Origin: CAZSSM01 sp964609385
GTDB taxonomy: Bacteria; Planctomycetota; Planctomycetia; Isosphaerales; Isosphaeraceae
Length of the DNA: 64,000 nt
Assembly (NCBI GenBank): GCA_964609385.1
Contig: CAZSSM010000005.1
Span: forward strand, 1 to 64,000
Direction of reading: 5' to 3'
Below the pieces are notes generated by a model that saw only the letters and a program-made list of their open reading frames with translations, did not search any database and was not told where the DNA came from. The position numbers were made by a program, and so were the translations under genes. Positions 34,978 to 45,228 of this stretch are shown here, piece after piece (position 1 is the first letter of the stretch; every line of letters starts with the position of its first letter).

Positions 34978-36018
34978 CTACTCGATGAGCAGCTCTTTGG
35001 ATCGCCAGGGAGATGTGGAGCTTCGCCAGGAAGAAACTCGGAGTCGTCTGAGAATCGCTCTGGCAATTCGTGCGGTCCCATGAGGCCGAGGAGACTTGCC
35101 AAGAAAAGGGTTGGTCGAATGGGTCTCGCACCAAGTCATGATGAGGTCGCGCAACGTCGGTTGATCCCCCAACAAGGCGCTGTAACGAATCATCCAACGA
35201 CGCGTCAAAGGGTCGAGGATCGAATCGTCGTCGAACCCACGGGCCATTCGTTCTAGCACATCGGCATGAAATGTCTGATCGATTACCAGATCGGAACCGG
35301 ACCCGATCCGTTGGAGAAGCCAATGGACGATCCGACACCGGATCGCGTGATCGACATCGGGGTCGATGGTGAAGTCAAAGAGTCCGAGGGCGGTTCGATG
35401 GACCCAATCGCCGTCGACTGGATTGGCGGCCGGCCGTGGCCACACCGTCTCTGGGTTGCCGTCGACTTGCTCACGGATCATCTGGATCCAATCGCGATGC
35501 GTGCGGCGGTCTCGCTCGACCATGCTCAATACCAAGAGGAGGGACTCGATGGCCTGCTGACGAACATGGATGTCCTCGTCGTTTCGAGCGGCAGCCAAGA
35601 GTGCCTCAGCGACACGATCGGCCTGATCGCCGATGCGCCAGGGCATGGGGAACGCCTTCCAATTCGGCAATTGCTTTCGAGCCGTCGAGAGGAGTTGATC
35701 CAGTTCAGCATCGCGGTTGCGTCCACGGCAATCGGTGACGATCAGGGCTGCGGTCCTCGCGGCGCGTCGCCTCATCTCGACATGCGGATCATCACGAATC
35801 ACCGAAAGAACTTCAGAGAGGGCTGGCAACCCATCGTGCCCCATCTCCTCGAGCCGCCCCAAGGCCATGGATCGATCGATAAGCTCCCCGTTCCGCAACA
35901 AACGCATCTGTAACCAAGGCGGTTGTCGTTGCTTATGCAACGACCAATGACCCAGTAAGAGACCAGCCAGGAGGACCAACAGCATCAACGAACGGATCTT
36001 GACTCGGAATATGATCAT
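34978..36018 (-). CDS. HEAT-repeat-like protein with N-terminal membrane anchor
   Basis: Protein of 346 residues. The N-terminus MIIFRVKIRSLMLLVLLAGLLLG is the recurrent planctomycete single-helix anchor (basic 'R-x-L-M-L-L' followed by Leu/Ala helix). The rest is alpha-helical with HEAT/armadillo-like pairs, for example ALGRLEEMGHDGLPALSEVL and DIHVRQQAIESLLLVLSMV. The final 30 residues (RRLRVSSWRSSTSPWRSKEL) look unlike the rest and like an out-of-frame read, so a frameshift near 35060 cannot be excluded. No enzyme motif is seen; scaffold or binding roles are typical for such repeats. Confidence 0.65.
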   Translation of the reverse strand: MIIFRVKIRSLMLLVLLAGLLLGHWSLHKQRQPPWLQMRLLRNGELIDRSMALGRLEEMGHDGLPALSEVLSVIRDDPHVEMRRRAARTAALIVTDCRGRNRDAELDQLLSTARKQLPNWKAFPMPWRIGDQADRVAEALLAAARNDEDIHVRQQAIESLLLVLSMVERDRRTHRDWIQMIREQVDGNPETVWPRPAANPVDGDWVHRTALGLFDFTIDPDVDHAIRCRIVHWLLQRIGSGSDLVIDQTFHADVLERMARGFDDDSILDPLTRRWMIRYSALLGDQPTLRDLIMTWCETHSTNPFLGKSPRPHGTARIARAILRRLRVSSWRSSTSPWRSKELLIE

Positions 36019-36407
36019 GGGATCGATCTCTGAACCGAAACCACGAGCAAACCGATCCGTGACGGGGAGAACGAACCGCAGCCCGTGAAGAAATGTTGGG
36101 AGAGATTAGGTCTGAAGCCCACAGCCCACCCGTTCTCCGTCACGGACGATCGGATCGCCAGTGCACGATTGGTCCACACAACATCCTCGGCAGGTTGAGT
36201 GGAGACCAGGAATCCGACTTGATGGGAAGAGGGCGCTCGCGACCCAAACTGAGAAAATTGTCTAGGCACGCGGACTAAAGGAAACATAAGGCGCCGGGTC
36301 GAGCCTGTCGATTCGATGGCCATACCATCAGCGATTTCGATCGGAACGATCTAATCTCATGAGGACCTGTGGCGGAGACCGGTATTCTTTAGGCTCGTCT
36401 GGCAGGG
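36019..36407. other. Intergenic region, no convincing gene
   Basis: About 389 bases. A minus-strand frame of 102 codons (36015-36323) spans most of it but has no signal, domain or ribosome binding site and overlaps the HEAT gene start. The HEAT-gene promoter should be here. Confidence 0.35.
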
Positions 36408-37388
36408 TCATGCCGATGCTGGCTCGTCCGTCCGTCGGGTGCCAACGACATTAACCCCACTGCCGACGATCAGGTTCCGGCGATAGGCCCAGTCGTAAAG
36501 CGATCCAGAAAGGGCAGGTTCGAGGTCACGGAGGTCGGTGAATCCCTCTTCAAGGAACCAGTCGCGGAGTTCTTCGAGCGAGTGGTGCGATTGGTAGCGT
36601 GGGGCATACCAGTCGAAGTTGTCGCAGACGCGAAGGGTCCAGTCGGGGTGGTTGGAGAAGTTGACGACCTTGTTGAGGGTCTTGTTGAGAATGGGAATCC
36701 CGCCGAGCAATCCCAGGGCGACGCAAATCGGCTCGAGAACCGGCGAGGGCAGTCGGGTCGTGACGACGCGAAGCAAGGAATTGATTACTTCTTGCGGCCA
36801 GGAGTTGCGTCGGTAGAGCCAGACGGCCAACCGCCCTCCCGGTTTGACCTTGCGGGCTACTTGGGCGAACGCGCTACGCGGGTCGGGGCTGTGGTGCAGC
36901 ACGCCGATCGAAAAGACAAAGTCGAAGCACGCGTCGGCTACCGGTAGATCGAGCAGATCGGCCTGCGCGATGGCCACGCCGGGATAGTCGCGACACGAGG
37001 CGGCGGCCTTCTCGACGGCGTCGCTCAAGTCGACGGCCAGGACCGATGCCCCGTGGTCACCCAAGAGCCGCGCGTAACGTCCGCCTCCGCAACCGGCATC
37101 CAGGACCAGCGCTCCGGCCAAGTCGGCGGGGTCCGAGCCCGTCTTGACCCGAAAGACCGCCGCGTCCTCCTCGGTCCGCACGACGTCGTAGCGGTTCCAT
37201 TGCCGACCGAAGCTGGCCACATACCGCTCGCCGGCCAACCTCGGGATCCCCCCCCGGATCGGATAGAGACAGCCCCCCTCATCGCATCGGAGGAACTCCC
37301 GATCGTCCTGCTCAATCGGGTGCAACAGCCCGGCATGGACCGGACAACGGAGACAGGCACGAGGGGACGTGGACTCGCCGACACTCAT
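36408..37388 (-). CDS. SAM-dependent methyltransferase with N-terminal zinc-ribbon-like segment
   Basis: Class I methyltransferase of 326 residues. The N-terminal 50 residues hold four cysteines (C12, C15, C35, C40) around LYPIRGGIPRL, a Trm112-like zinc-ribbon segment often joined to UbiE-type methyltransferases. Motif I is LVLDAGCGGGRYARLLG (about 94-110), the acidic motif II is VLAVDLSDAVE, and FDFVFSIGVLHHSPDP gives the post-I region. The C-terminus (WYAPRYQSHHSLEELRDWF) is typical of sugar or small-molecule methyltransferases of this type. Substrate is unknown. The start ATG 37388 lies just ahead of the cysteines; the frame is open to 37511. It is divergent from tilS. Confidence 0.85.
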   Translation of the reverse strand: MSVGESTSPRACLRCPVHAGLLHPIEQDDREFLRCDEGGCLYPIRGGIPRLAGERYVASFGRQWNRYDVVRTEEDAAVFRVKTGSDPADLAGALVLDAGCGGGRYARLLGDHGASVLAVDLSDAVEKAAASCRDYPGVAIAQADLLDLPVADACFDFVFSIGVLHHSPDPRSAFAQVARKVKPGGRLAVWLYRRNSWPQEVINSLLRVVTTRLPSPVLEPICVALGLLGGIPILNKTLNKVVNFSNHPDWTLRVCDNFDWYAPRYQSHHSLEELRDWFLEEGFTDLRDLEPALSGSLYDWAYRRNLIVGSGVNVVGTRRTDEPASA

Positions 37389-37720
37389 CGGGGTTTCCCA
37401 GACCAAAGCAACGTTTCGAACGAAGGGCGGGATCGCACATCGGCGACGCCTCGATCGAGCGACCCAGACAGCCATGCCCAAAGACGCGTGATCCAGGAGG
37501 CTCATCCGCATCCAAGGCGCTGAGCTTCGGGGCGGTCAAGTGTTCCGCGTTCCTTCTGGGCAATGCAGTTCCTATGATCCCCAATGTTGAAGGGGATCCG
37601 GCGATCCCGCCGATCGATGATGGATTGCGAACGCAGTCGCGACCTGGTTCAGCGTATCATGACGATCAGCGATCGTGACAGGCGGACCACGTCCGGGAAA
37701 GGAGACCTGAGCGTGAGCCA
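37389..37720. other. Divergent intergenic region between methyltransferase and tilS
   Basis: About 330 bases which should contain two divergent promoters. I could not pick convincing -35/-10 pairs. Shadow frames cross it on both strands. Confidence 0.3.
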
Positions 37721-37735
37721 AGGAGGAATCGGTTG
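37721..37735 (+). promoter_or_regulatory. Strong ribosome binding site fixing a TTG start for tilS
   Basis: AGGAGG (37721-37726), a 6-base spacer and TTG (37733). There is no in-frame ATG between this point and the conserved domain, so TTG is the likely start codon. A strong Shine-Dalgarno is unusual in this window, where most genes have weak ones. Confidence 0.6.
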
Positions 37736-39307
37736 GGTTCCAACGAGTCGAGTAGGCCGACTTCGACCGACCGCGATGATCGCGGCGGTCCCGATTGGCA
37801 ACGAGCAATCCATCGACGATTGAGGCGTTGGTCTCGACGGGGAATCGGGCCTCGTCTGATCGTGGCCGTTTCGGGTGGATCGGACAGTGTCGGTCTGCTC
37901 CGATGTCTGATCGAATCAGGTTCGTCACTGTCCTGGCGATTCCATGTCGGTCACCTGCATCACGGGACGCGTGGCGAGGAAGCTGATGCCGATGCGGCGT
38001 TCGTGACCTCGTTGGCCGAGCAGCTTGGAGTCCCTTGCACGATTGGCCATTGGCAACCGAGTCGTGCCGGTCATTTCGAGGCCGACGCGCGCTCGGCGAG
38101 ACTGGCATGGCTGGAGAGCCTGGCGCGCGACCAGGGAGCCAACGCGATCGCAATGGGACACACCCTCGACGACCAGGCCGAGACGGTCCTGCATCGGATC
38201 GTCCGGGGAACCGGTCTTCGAGGCTTGGCCGGAATCCCAGCGATCCGGCAGACCTCGACGGGCTCAACGCTCATCCGACCGCTGCTGTCGGTGCGTCGGC
38301 TTGAGATCCGTGGCTACCTCGAAGCCCTCGGCCAGCCGTACCGCGAGGACGCGACCAACCTCGACGTCGGCGACCAGACTCGAGCCCGGCTCCGACTCGA
38401 GATCGTGCCGACGCTTCAGGAGCGACTCAACCCGCAAGTCGTCGAGGCCTTGGTCCGACTCGGCAACCAGGCGCGATCGGCCGAGACTGCCCTCCGTCGT
38501 CGAATCGAGGCCGATCTGGCCCAAGTTACGAGCGATCCCGAGTCGACGATCGGCGTGATCGCCTTCGACCACCACGCCCTTCGCGAACTCGATTGCAGCG
38601 ACTACGAGGTCGCCGAGCTGTTCCGACTCGCCTGGCGTCGACGAGGGTGGCCAGAACGGACGATGACCGCTCGACGCTGGCAACGCCTGGTCTGCTGGGT
38701 GCGTCGCGACGCTCCTCCACTTCAGGTCACCGCCACGGTTCGTGCGCATCAAGCCGACGGCCGTATCCTCCTGGAACAGGTTCCCCGAACGACGCCAAAG
38801 GCACAGCGTGAGTCGACCGGAGTCGACCCGCCGTTCGAGGCGATCCTCGATGGTCGAGGAGCGATTGAATGGCCCGGCGTTGGGACGCTTGAGGTCCGTG
38901 AACTGAATCCGGGATGGGATCCGAGACGAGACATCGAGGATCGTTTCGTCGAGGTCATCGACGCGGAGGCGATCCGATCCCCGCTACGATTGACCGGGCT
39001 GCGTCCTGGCGATCGGTTCCGTCCTCTGGGGATGACTGTGGGGGCGGTCCGAGTGGTCGAACTGCTCCGACGCGCTGAGGTCCCGCCGTCACGTCGCTCC
39101 GGGGTGCCGATCCTTCGGGACAGTGACGGGATCGTCTGGGTCGTCGGGCATCGGATCGCCGACCGGGCCCGCTGTGTCGAAGGAACTCGCGTCCGCCTCG
39201 AGTTCCGCTGGAGCGAGGCCGAACCGGTTCAAGGTCTCGGCATGTCTTCAGGGGATTCGAGTGTTGAGGCCGAAGGGAGGCTCGGTGCCGATGACCTTGG
39301 TGCGTGA
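37733..39307 (+). CDS. tilS: tRNA(Ile)-lysidine synthetase
   Basis: TilS, 524 residues, converts the wobble C of the CAU-anticodon tRNA-Ile to lysidine so that it reads AUA. The PP-loop ATP motif is VAVSGGSDSVGLLR (SGGSDS at 47-52). Also visible are HLHHGTRGEEADADAAFV, AMGHTLDDQAETVLHRIVRGTGLRGLAGIP and the RPLLSVRRLEIRGYL block. The C-terminal TilS domain carries GLRPGDRFRPLGM. TTG start is supported by AGGAGG. The last 17 bases overlap the downstream glycosyltransferase gene, suggesting translational coupling. Confidence 0.95.
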   Translation: MGSNESSRPTSTDRDDRGGPDWQRAIHRRLRRWSRRGIGPRLIVAVSGGSDSVGLLRCLIESGSSLSWRFHVGHLHHGTRGEEADADAAFVTSLAEQLGVPCTIGHWQPSRAGHFEADARSARLAWLESLARDQGANAIAMGHTLDDQAETVLHRIVRGTGLRGLAGIPAIRQTSTGSTLIRPLLSVRRLEIRGYLEALGQPYREDATNLDVGDQTRARLRLEIVPTLQERLNPQVVEALVRLGNQARSAETALRRRIEADLAQVTSDPESTIGVIAFDHHALRELDCSDYEVAELFRLAWRRRGWPERTMTARRWQRLVCWVRRDAPPLQVTATVRAHQADGRILLEQVPRTTPKAQRESTGVDPPFEAILDGRGAIEWPGVGTLEVRELNPGWDPRRDIEDRFVEVIDAEAIRSPLRLTGLRPGDRFRPLGMTVGAVRVVELLRRAEVPPSRRSGVPILRDSDGIVWVVGHRIADRARCVEGTRVRLEFRWSEAEPVQGLGMSSGDSSVEAEGRLGADDLGA

Positions 39308-40697
39308 GGCCGATCCGGACCGCAGATGGTGGCGTCGGCTCCTCTGGATCGCCGAACTGGCCTTGGCTGTCCGGATCATCGGAGCGTTGGGGGTCGAGGC
39401 ATTCGCCGAGCGATCCGACGCTTTGGGGCTGTTCGGCGATACGGCGATCTATTGGGAATTGGGTCTCGACATCGTCCGGGGCGAGCCGTATAGCGTCACG
39501 CAATGGGGGATTCCGCATCAAGCCCTGCGGACACCTGGGTACCCTCTGTTTCTTGCCGGTTGCCAGGCCGCCTTTGGCGCGCGGACTTTGCCGGTCCGAC
39601 TCGTTCAGGCCGCGATCCATGCGGCGACAGTCGTCGCCCTCGGGTGCTTGGCGGTTCGGATGGGATGCCGACTCGGTCTGGATCGACCGCGAAGTCGAAC
39701 CGCGGCCCTAGGAGCCGCCTTGGTCTTTGGTCTCGAGCCCTACAGCGTCGGCGCGTCGGTCGTCCTCTTGACCGAGGCATTCTTCATCCCCGTCTTGGTC
39801 CTCTGTCTCTGGGGTCAGGCCTGGCTCTGGTCGGCTCCGGATCTCCCAGCGAACTCATCAACGGATCCGCGAGCAGATGCTGATCCCAGCACCGGATCTG
39901 ATCCCGATCCCGCATCGGTCCGGAATCGTGAACTCCGGCAGTTCGGTCGTTGGGCGATCGCGCTGGGCACCGGCGCGTTGACTGGTCTAGCCATCCTGAT
40001 CCGTCCGTCGTGGATCCTCGCCCCGCCATTGATCTGGGCGGCCTGGATCGCGCTCGCCGGGCGTCATCGACGCGTTCCGGCATTGCGAATGGTGTTCGTC
40101 ATGGCCCTGATGACCGTCTTGGTCCAAGCCCCTTGGTGGATCCGCAATGCGTCGGTCTTCGACGCGTTCGTCCCCTCAGCGCTCTGGTCTGGTGCGAGCC
40201 TTTACGATGGCTGGAACCCCGAGGCCGACGGGGGCAGCGACCTGAGCTTCCTCAACGACGAGGCATACTGGTGGCTCCCTGAAGTGGAGCAAGACCGAGT
40301 CCTCCGACATGACGCCTTGCAGTTCGCCGCCTCGAATCCAGGTCGGGTCCTCGAGTTGGCCGCAATCAAGTTCACCCGGTATTGGAGCCCGTGGCCGAAC
40401 CTTATCGGCTGGCCCTCGTGGCCGGCCTTGGCCTGCTCCCTTTGGACGGTTCCGATCTATGCATTCGCGTTGATAGGGCTCTGGCGAGGGCGTCGCGATC
40501 CGGCCGTCTGGGTCTTACTGGTTGCCCCGGTCCTTTACTTCTGCCTGATCCATTTGGCGTTCGTCAGCGCGATCCGATATCGGGTCCCGGGGATGATCCC
40601 GATCTTCGTGCTGGTCGGTTGGGCATCCGAAGCGGACTGGACGCAACGCCTCGCTCGACGCATGGTAGGCCGCGATCCGGCTCCGACGTCGGGGTGA
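39291..40697 (+). CDS. Membrane glycosyltransferase, GT39/ArnT-like
   Basis: Polytopic membrane protein of 468 residues with about nine or ten hydrophobic helices. After the first helix comes the loop GDTAIYWELGLDIVRGEPYS and HQALRTPGYPLFLAG. The acidic residue and the RTPGYP motif in the first periplasmic loop are the hallmark of GT39/GT83 (PMT/ArnT) glycosyltransferases. These use lipid-linked sugars to modify proteins or lipids outside the membrane. Acceptor and sugar are unknown. The start ATG 39291 overlaps the tilS end by 17 bases, and GGGAGG precedes it by about 11 bases. An open frame reaches back to 39123 within tilS. Confidence 0.82.
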   Translation: MTLVREADPDRRWWRRLLWIAELALAVRIIGALGVEAFAERSDALGLFGDTAIYWELGLDIVRGEPYSVTQWGIPHQALRTPGYPLFLAGCQAAFGARTLPVRLVQAAIHAATVVALGCLAVRMGCRLGLDRPRSRTAALGAALVFGLEPYSVGASVVLLTEAFFIPVLVLCLWGQAWLWSAPDLPANSSTDPRADADPSTGSDPDPASVRNRELRQFGRWAIALGTGALTGLAILIRPSWILAPPLIWAAWIALAGRHRRVPALRMVFVMALMTVLVQAPWWIRNASVFDAFVPSALWSGASLYDGWNPEADGGSDLSFLNDEAYWWLPEVEQDRVLRHDALQFAASNPGRVLELAAIKFTRYWSPWPNLIGWPSWPALACSLWTVPIYAFALIGLWRGRRDPAVWVLLVAPVLYFCLIHLAFVSAIRYRVPGMIPIFVLVGWASEADWTQRLARRMVGRDPAPTSG

Positions 40698-40868
40698 GTC
40701 GTTGACGATCGCTGGTGCCACGCGCGATGGCATCGGGCGTCCACGCGTCGCGGTCATAGTCGACCTCGACGAAACGATCCCCCTCCAGCGAACGAACGGA
40801 GCCGTCGCTCGATCCGATCGCGTTGCGCGTCGGGCCGTGTTCGGGGCATTGGAGGGATCTAGGCCGTC

Positions 40869-43800
40869 ATGACCGAAATGAATCGTGTTGGATCCGAGCG
40901 TCCCGACCGAAGTGTGGAGCGTCGGAGACGTCGACGACGACTTCTGCGATGGGCGATCACCCTCTTGATTCTGGGACTGGTCGGCGGCGGCGTCTGGGCC
41001 TACCGCCTGTTGACCGACAGCGATCGGTTGATCGCCTTGATCCAGAAAGGGACGCCCCGCTATTTCCCGTCAGCGCAGTTACTGTTGGACCGGGTCAAGC
41101 TGAGCCCCTTCGGCGGCGCCGTCGAGATCGAGCGGGCTCGGATCCGCCAGCCCGAACAGCGTCACGACCGCACCATGCCAAGCTGGGAATCGACCCTGGA
41201 GGTCGCCTGGTTGAAGATCAAGCAGCAACGCAAGGCATTGCTCCACGGTCGCTTCCAGCCGGTCGAGGTCTTCATCGGGCAGCCCAGGCTGGTTTTGAGG
41301 CGTCGGGCCGACGCGACCTGGAACTGGCAATCCTTGTTGGCTCAACCCTGGCCCGACCCTCCACCCCAGTCGTTGCCGCGCGTCGTGCTCCACGACGGGA
41401 CGGTCCGCTGGTCCGACCTGGCCACCTCGATCGGCGGCGTCCTCCTCCGCGACGTTGAACTCGGCCTCGAGCCGGAGAACTTGCCCGACGGCCGTCGTCG
41501 GTTTCGGATCGTCAAGGCCGAGGCGCGTGGAGACTTGTTTGAACGACTCGACCTGCACGGCTGGTTCGACCCCGAGTCGAAGGCGTTCCGGATCCAAGGC
41601 AAAGTCATCGGGTTCCAGATCAGCGACACCCTGGCCGATCGCCTTCCCCCCGAACTGGCGCACTGGATCGAGACCACAGGCCTCTCCTCAGGCCAACTCG
41701 ACATCACTCTGGATCATATCACCAACATTGATCCGACGTCGAACCCCGCTTCGCCCGCCTTGGAACCGGCCGATTGGGACTACCTGGTCCGGGTCCGGGT
41801 CCGTAAGGGACGCTTGGAGACCTCCAACGGACGACTCCCGTTCCCGATCGACGACATCACCGCGACCCTGGTGATCCAGCCCGGCTTGGTCGAGGTTCTC
41901 GCGATGGAGGGAACCCATGGGCGGACCCGGATCCGGAATCTGACCGGCGTATTCGATCCTCAAACGATGGATCAGGGCGCCTGTCACCTCGATGTCGAAG
42001 TCCAAGACCTCCAGATCGACGAGGCATTGATCGCGTGGGCCCCGGACGACTTGACCCAGCTCGCCGTGAGCAACGGATTGGGTGGCCGACTCGATCTGCA
42101 CGCGCGGATCGAACATCAGCCTGGTCAGCCCCCCAAGATCGATCTCGAGGCCGACTGTCGCGACATTCACTTGGCTCCCGTCTCGCTCCATCCCTATCGC
42201 TTCGACCAGGTCAACGGCCACGTGCACTGGGATGGCAAAACCCTTCGGTTCCATGATCTTCGATTCTTGATCGGCCGTTCCAATCCGGGAGTCTCAGACA
42301 CGAGCGTCGATCTCCAATGGAATGGGATTGAAGGGACCACCCTCAGCAACGACCCCGCGCCCCGAGCAATCCAGGGTGATATCGCCCTGATCAATGGTCG
42401 TCCGGCCCGACTGAACGGGCGGATCGAGGATCCCGGCCTCGACGCCCGTGCCCAACTGGAACTCCAGATCGAGTCCCTGCCCATCGACCAGACATTCCGA
42501 CAGGCCCTGCCACCCCAAGTCCGCAAGGTCGTCGAACGGTTCGATCCGTCCGGACAGGTCTGGGTCTTCTCCACGATCACCCGAGAGCCGCCCACCCCGA
42601 TCGAGCCCGAGGGACGCTGGCGGATCTACGCCGTGGCCCAGTTCCGCGAGGACGGCGATTGCCGGATCGTCTACGACGGCTTCCCCTATCCGTTGATCAA
42701 CCTGACCGGGTCGCTCCTGATCGAGCCGGGCCGCTGGGAATTCCATGATATGAACGCCCGCAACGGTCAGGCCGAGATCTCCGGCCATGGTCAGGTCTGG
42801 GTCGCCCCCCCGCCCGGTCCTCGTGAGCCGGTCCAATTCCCAGCCGACGCTTCGAGGACACGGATCGAGATGAAGGATGCGATGGTTCAAGACGATTCGG
42901 AGTTAGCCGTCCACTTGAACGTCTCCGCCCAGGACTTGCCCTTCAACCGGACCTTGTATCAAGCGATGGATCCGACTTGGCAAGCGACCTGGGACACGAT
43001 CAATCCCGAGGGCGGTGCCTCGGTCGACGTGACCATCGATGCTGGCCGGGTGCCCGTGGCTCGGACTGCGATCACGATTCGGCCCGTCGAGAACACACGG
43101 ATGCGGCTGAAGCTGCCACCTCTACCCGGCGCCGAGTCGAATCGGACCCGTGAGCCGGTCGTACTCCCACCGATGAACGAGGTCAAAGGCACCTTCACGT
43201 TCATCAATGGGATCGTTGAGGTCATCGATGCGGATTTCCGGTTCTGGGACGCGCCGGTGCGGATCCCCCGAGGTTGGATGCAGATCGAGGACGGTGGTCG
43301 CTTCAATCTCGTCGTCGACGACCTTTCGCTGAAGGATCTTCGGGTCGACGGCGAGCTGCTCCATCGCCTGCCGGCCAGCGTCGCCAACTTCGCTCGACGA
43401 ATCGCCGGCCAGAAGATCCCCCGGATCTGGACCGATTTGAAGATCGCCTGGGACGGTCGCTCCGGCGTGCCGGCAACCTGTCAATGGGCCGAGGGCAAGA
43501 TCGTTCTGGCGGACAACACCGTCGATCTCGGCTTGGAACTCGACCAGATCCAAGGCGCGATCAGCGACCTCCAGGGTGTCTTCGACGGCGAGTCGATCGC
43601 CATGAGCGGCGCTGTCGAGTTGGACTTCCTTCAGGTGCTCGGCCAACCGGTGCTTCACTTCTCCACGCCGTTGGTCATCCGCGACGGCCGTGCGGAGCTG
43701 AATGACATCCGAGCCACCCTGCTAGGCGGTACCCTCCGCGGCGGAGCCTCGACGAGTTTGGAATCGCCGCCGCGCTACGCGCTGAACCTCGAGCTGGGCC

Positions 43801-44363
43801 AGGCCGACCTAGAGGAGTTCACACGGACCATCCCTGGTCGCCAGGCGTTGAATGGGACCTTGTCAGCGCAATTGGAACTGCAAGGGATCGGCGAGAATAT
43901 CCGCGATCTCCAAGGCGGTGGTTGGGCGACGATCGTCGATGGCGAGCTAGGCGAACTGCCACCGCTGGCCAACATCTTTCGGTTGCCGAACTTCAACCCG
44001 ATCGAGTTCCGCGAGCCCGACGACGCGGCCTTCGACTCGGCCCAGATGCGGTTCCACGTCCAGGATGGTCGGACTGAGGTCGAACAGGTCCAACTCAGCG
44101 GACGCGCCCTCAGCCTAGAAGGGGCCGGCACCTACGACGTCCTGGGGAACCTCGACCTGCTCCTGACGATCCTGCCAGGTCGACGCCCCTGGTCGTCGAT
44201 CACCCCCATCGGTCCCCTCTTCAAGGGGGCAAGCCGTGAACTAATCCAGTTCCGGATCCACGGACCCTTCGCCGGACTTACCTATGACCCGATCTTCCTG
44301 CCACGCTCCCGCGCCCTCTTCAACCTCGGCGCTCGGTCTAACGAATCCGAAGTGCTCCGCTAA
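40869..44363 (+). CDS. Giant AsmA/YhdP-like protein (DUF3971-type), membrane-anchored
   Basis: Protein of 1164 residues with one N-terminal membrane helix (about 25-47, LLRWAITLLILGLVGGGVWAY) after a strongly basic start. The remainder is periplasmic and made of repeated beta-strand units typical of AsmA-like proteins, which are thought to form long bridges for lipid transport between inner and outer membranes. The C-terminal block LNGTLSAQLELQGIGENIRD, GGGWATIVDGELGELPPL and LIQFRIHGPFAGLTYDPIFL is characteristic of the AsmA C-terminal domain. GGAGGG precedes ATG 40869 by 12 bases; a second ATG is at 40878. Such proteins fit a double-membrane planctomycete. Confidence 0.85.
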   Translation: MTEMNRVGSERPDRSVERRRRRRRLLRWAITLLILGLVGGGVWAYRLLTDSDRLIALIQKGTPRYFPSAQLLLDRVKLSPFGGAVEIERARIRQPEQRHDRTMPSWESTLEVAWLKIKQQRKALLHGRFQPVEVFIGQPRLVLRRRADATWNWQSLLAQPWPDPPPQSLPRVVLHDGTVRWSDLATSIGGVLLRDVELGLEPENLPDGRRRFRIVKAEARGDLFERLDLHGWFDPESKAFRIQGKVIGFQISDTLADRLPPELAHWIETTGLSSGQLDITLDHITNIDPTSNPASPALEPADWDYLVRVRVRKGRLETSNGRLPFPIDDITATLVIQPGLVEVLAMEGTHGRTRIRNLTGVFDPQTMDQGACHLDVEVQDLQIDEALIAWAPDDLTQLAVSNGLGGRLDLHARIEHQPGQPPKIDLEADCRDIHLAPVSLHPYRFDQVNGHVHWDGKTLRFHDLRFLIGRSNPGVSDTSVDLQWNGIEGTTLSNDPAPRAIQGDIALINGRPARLNGRIEDPGLDARAQLELQIESLPIDQTFRQALPPQVRKVVERFDPSGQVWVFSTITREPPTPIEPEGRWRIYAVAQFREDGDCRIVYDGFPYPLINLTGSLLIEPGRWEFHDMNARNGQAEISGHGQVWVAPPPGPREPVQFPADASRTRIEMKDAMVQDDSELAVHLNVSAQDLPFNRTLYQAMDPTWQATWDTINPEGGASVDVTIDAGRVPVARTAITIRPVENTRMRLKLPPLPGAESNRTREPVVLPPMNEVKGTFTFINGIVEVIDADFRFWDAPVRIPRGWMQIEDGGRFNLVVDDLSLKDLRVDGELLHRLPASVANFARRIAGQKIPRIWTDLKIAWDGRSGVPATCQWAEGKIVLADNTVDLGLELDQIQGAISDLQGVFDGESIAMSGAVELDFLQVLGQPVLHFSTPLVIRDGRAELNDIRATLLGGTLRGGASTSLESPPRYALNLELGQADLEEFTRTIPGRQALNGTLSAQLELQGIGENIRDLQGGGWATIVDGELGELPPLANIFRLPNFNPIEFREPDDAAFDSAQMRFHVQDGRTEVEQVQLSGRALSLEGAGTYDVLGNLDLLLTILPGRRPWSSITPIGPLFKGASRELIQFRIHGPFAGLTYDPIFLPRSRALFNLGARSNESEVLR

Positions 44364-45228
44364 CCTCGAAGCAGGGACTCGGGAGACTTGAACCACTAAC
44401 GCAACAATTATTGAAATTGCATGCCCAAGTCCCTGAAGTAAATTCTCGCACTCTTGAATTGCAATGATGTTTTGGTTGCCTTTTCACTCGGATCAACCCC
44501 AGGTCGCAGGTGAACGGACCTAGCCGGCTGGTCCCCTGCGATCGGGATCATCAAGTTCTGGCGAGTGAAGCCAATGCGGTGGCGATCTCGAACATGCTCG
44601 CCCCAGGCATTTTCTTGCACCTCGGCGAACCGCGCTCGTCAAATCTGTTTGACAAACTCACCTTCGAATCATGATTCAATCAACATTTAGAACATAAGCT
44701 TTCGTAATTAGACCGAGATAATCGTGATGATGAAGCCATAACCAAGCGCCCGTCATTACTGAAGCGAAAGAGGGGTCCTGGGTCGGACGACAGCTCGAAG
44801 CTTGGACAAGAAGAATGAGGGTAAGACGTGGTCGCCCCGCGATCCCACCTCGAACAGGCATCCGCTCGACTTTCCGTCCCCGACTTTCCGGCCGTTTTTA
44901 CTCGTCGATGACGGGTCGCAGCCGTTACAACCCGAACCCGTTTTCCGCCTCGGCGCATGCGAGATCCCCACGGCTGATCGTATCAGAATCGGCCGATATC
45001 TCAATCCGTGTGATCCCGAATTGCCAAAGAGTTTCCGCTCCTCGCGAGCGTAGACCCGATCTCGGGTCCGCTCCAACGCCCCCTTCCAGCCGATCTCCAC
45101 GCGCGACGCGGGCATCGTGTCGACATCTCGACGCGTTTGCTCGACCCCAAACGGATGGCGGGTCGGCCACGTCGAGCGGTTCCGATGCGCGGTCGCTGGC
45201 CCGGCGGTACTCCGGGGCGTCGAGCCGA
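44364..45228. other. Long, partly AT-rich intergenic region
   Basis: About 865 bases with lower GC than the flanks. A 71-codon minus-strand frame from GTG near 44620 (EVQENAWGEHVRDRHRIGF...) is open in AT-rich DNA where chance frames are less likely, but it matches nothing I know and has no clear ribosome binding site. Other frames here are Arg-rich shadows. No tRNA or IS is recognised. Confidence 0.4.

Noticed and set aside
36015..36323. 102-codon frame upstream of the HEAT gene
   Set aside because: Overlaps the HEAT start, no motif, no ribosome site.
44370..44400. tRNA-like T-arm (GTTCAAG on the minus strand) near 44390
   Set aside because: The T-stem does not pair and no acceptor or anticodon arm can be drawn.
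44408..44620. 71-codon minus-strand frame with GTG start
   Set aside because: Plausible composition in AT-rich DNA, but no ribosome site or known family; left within the intergenic note.
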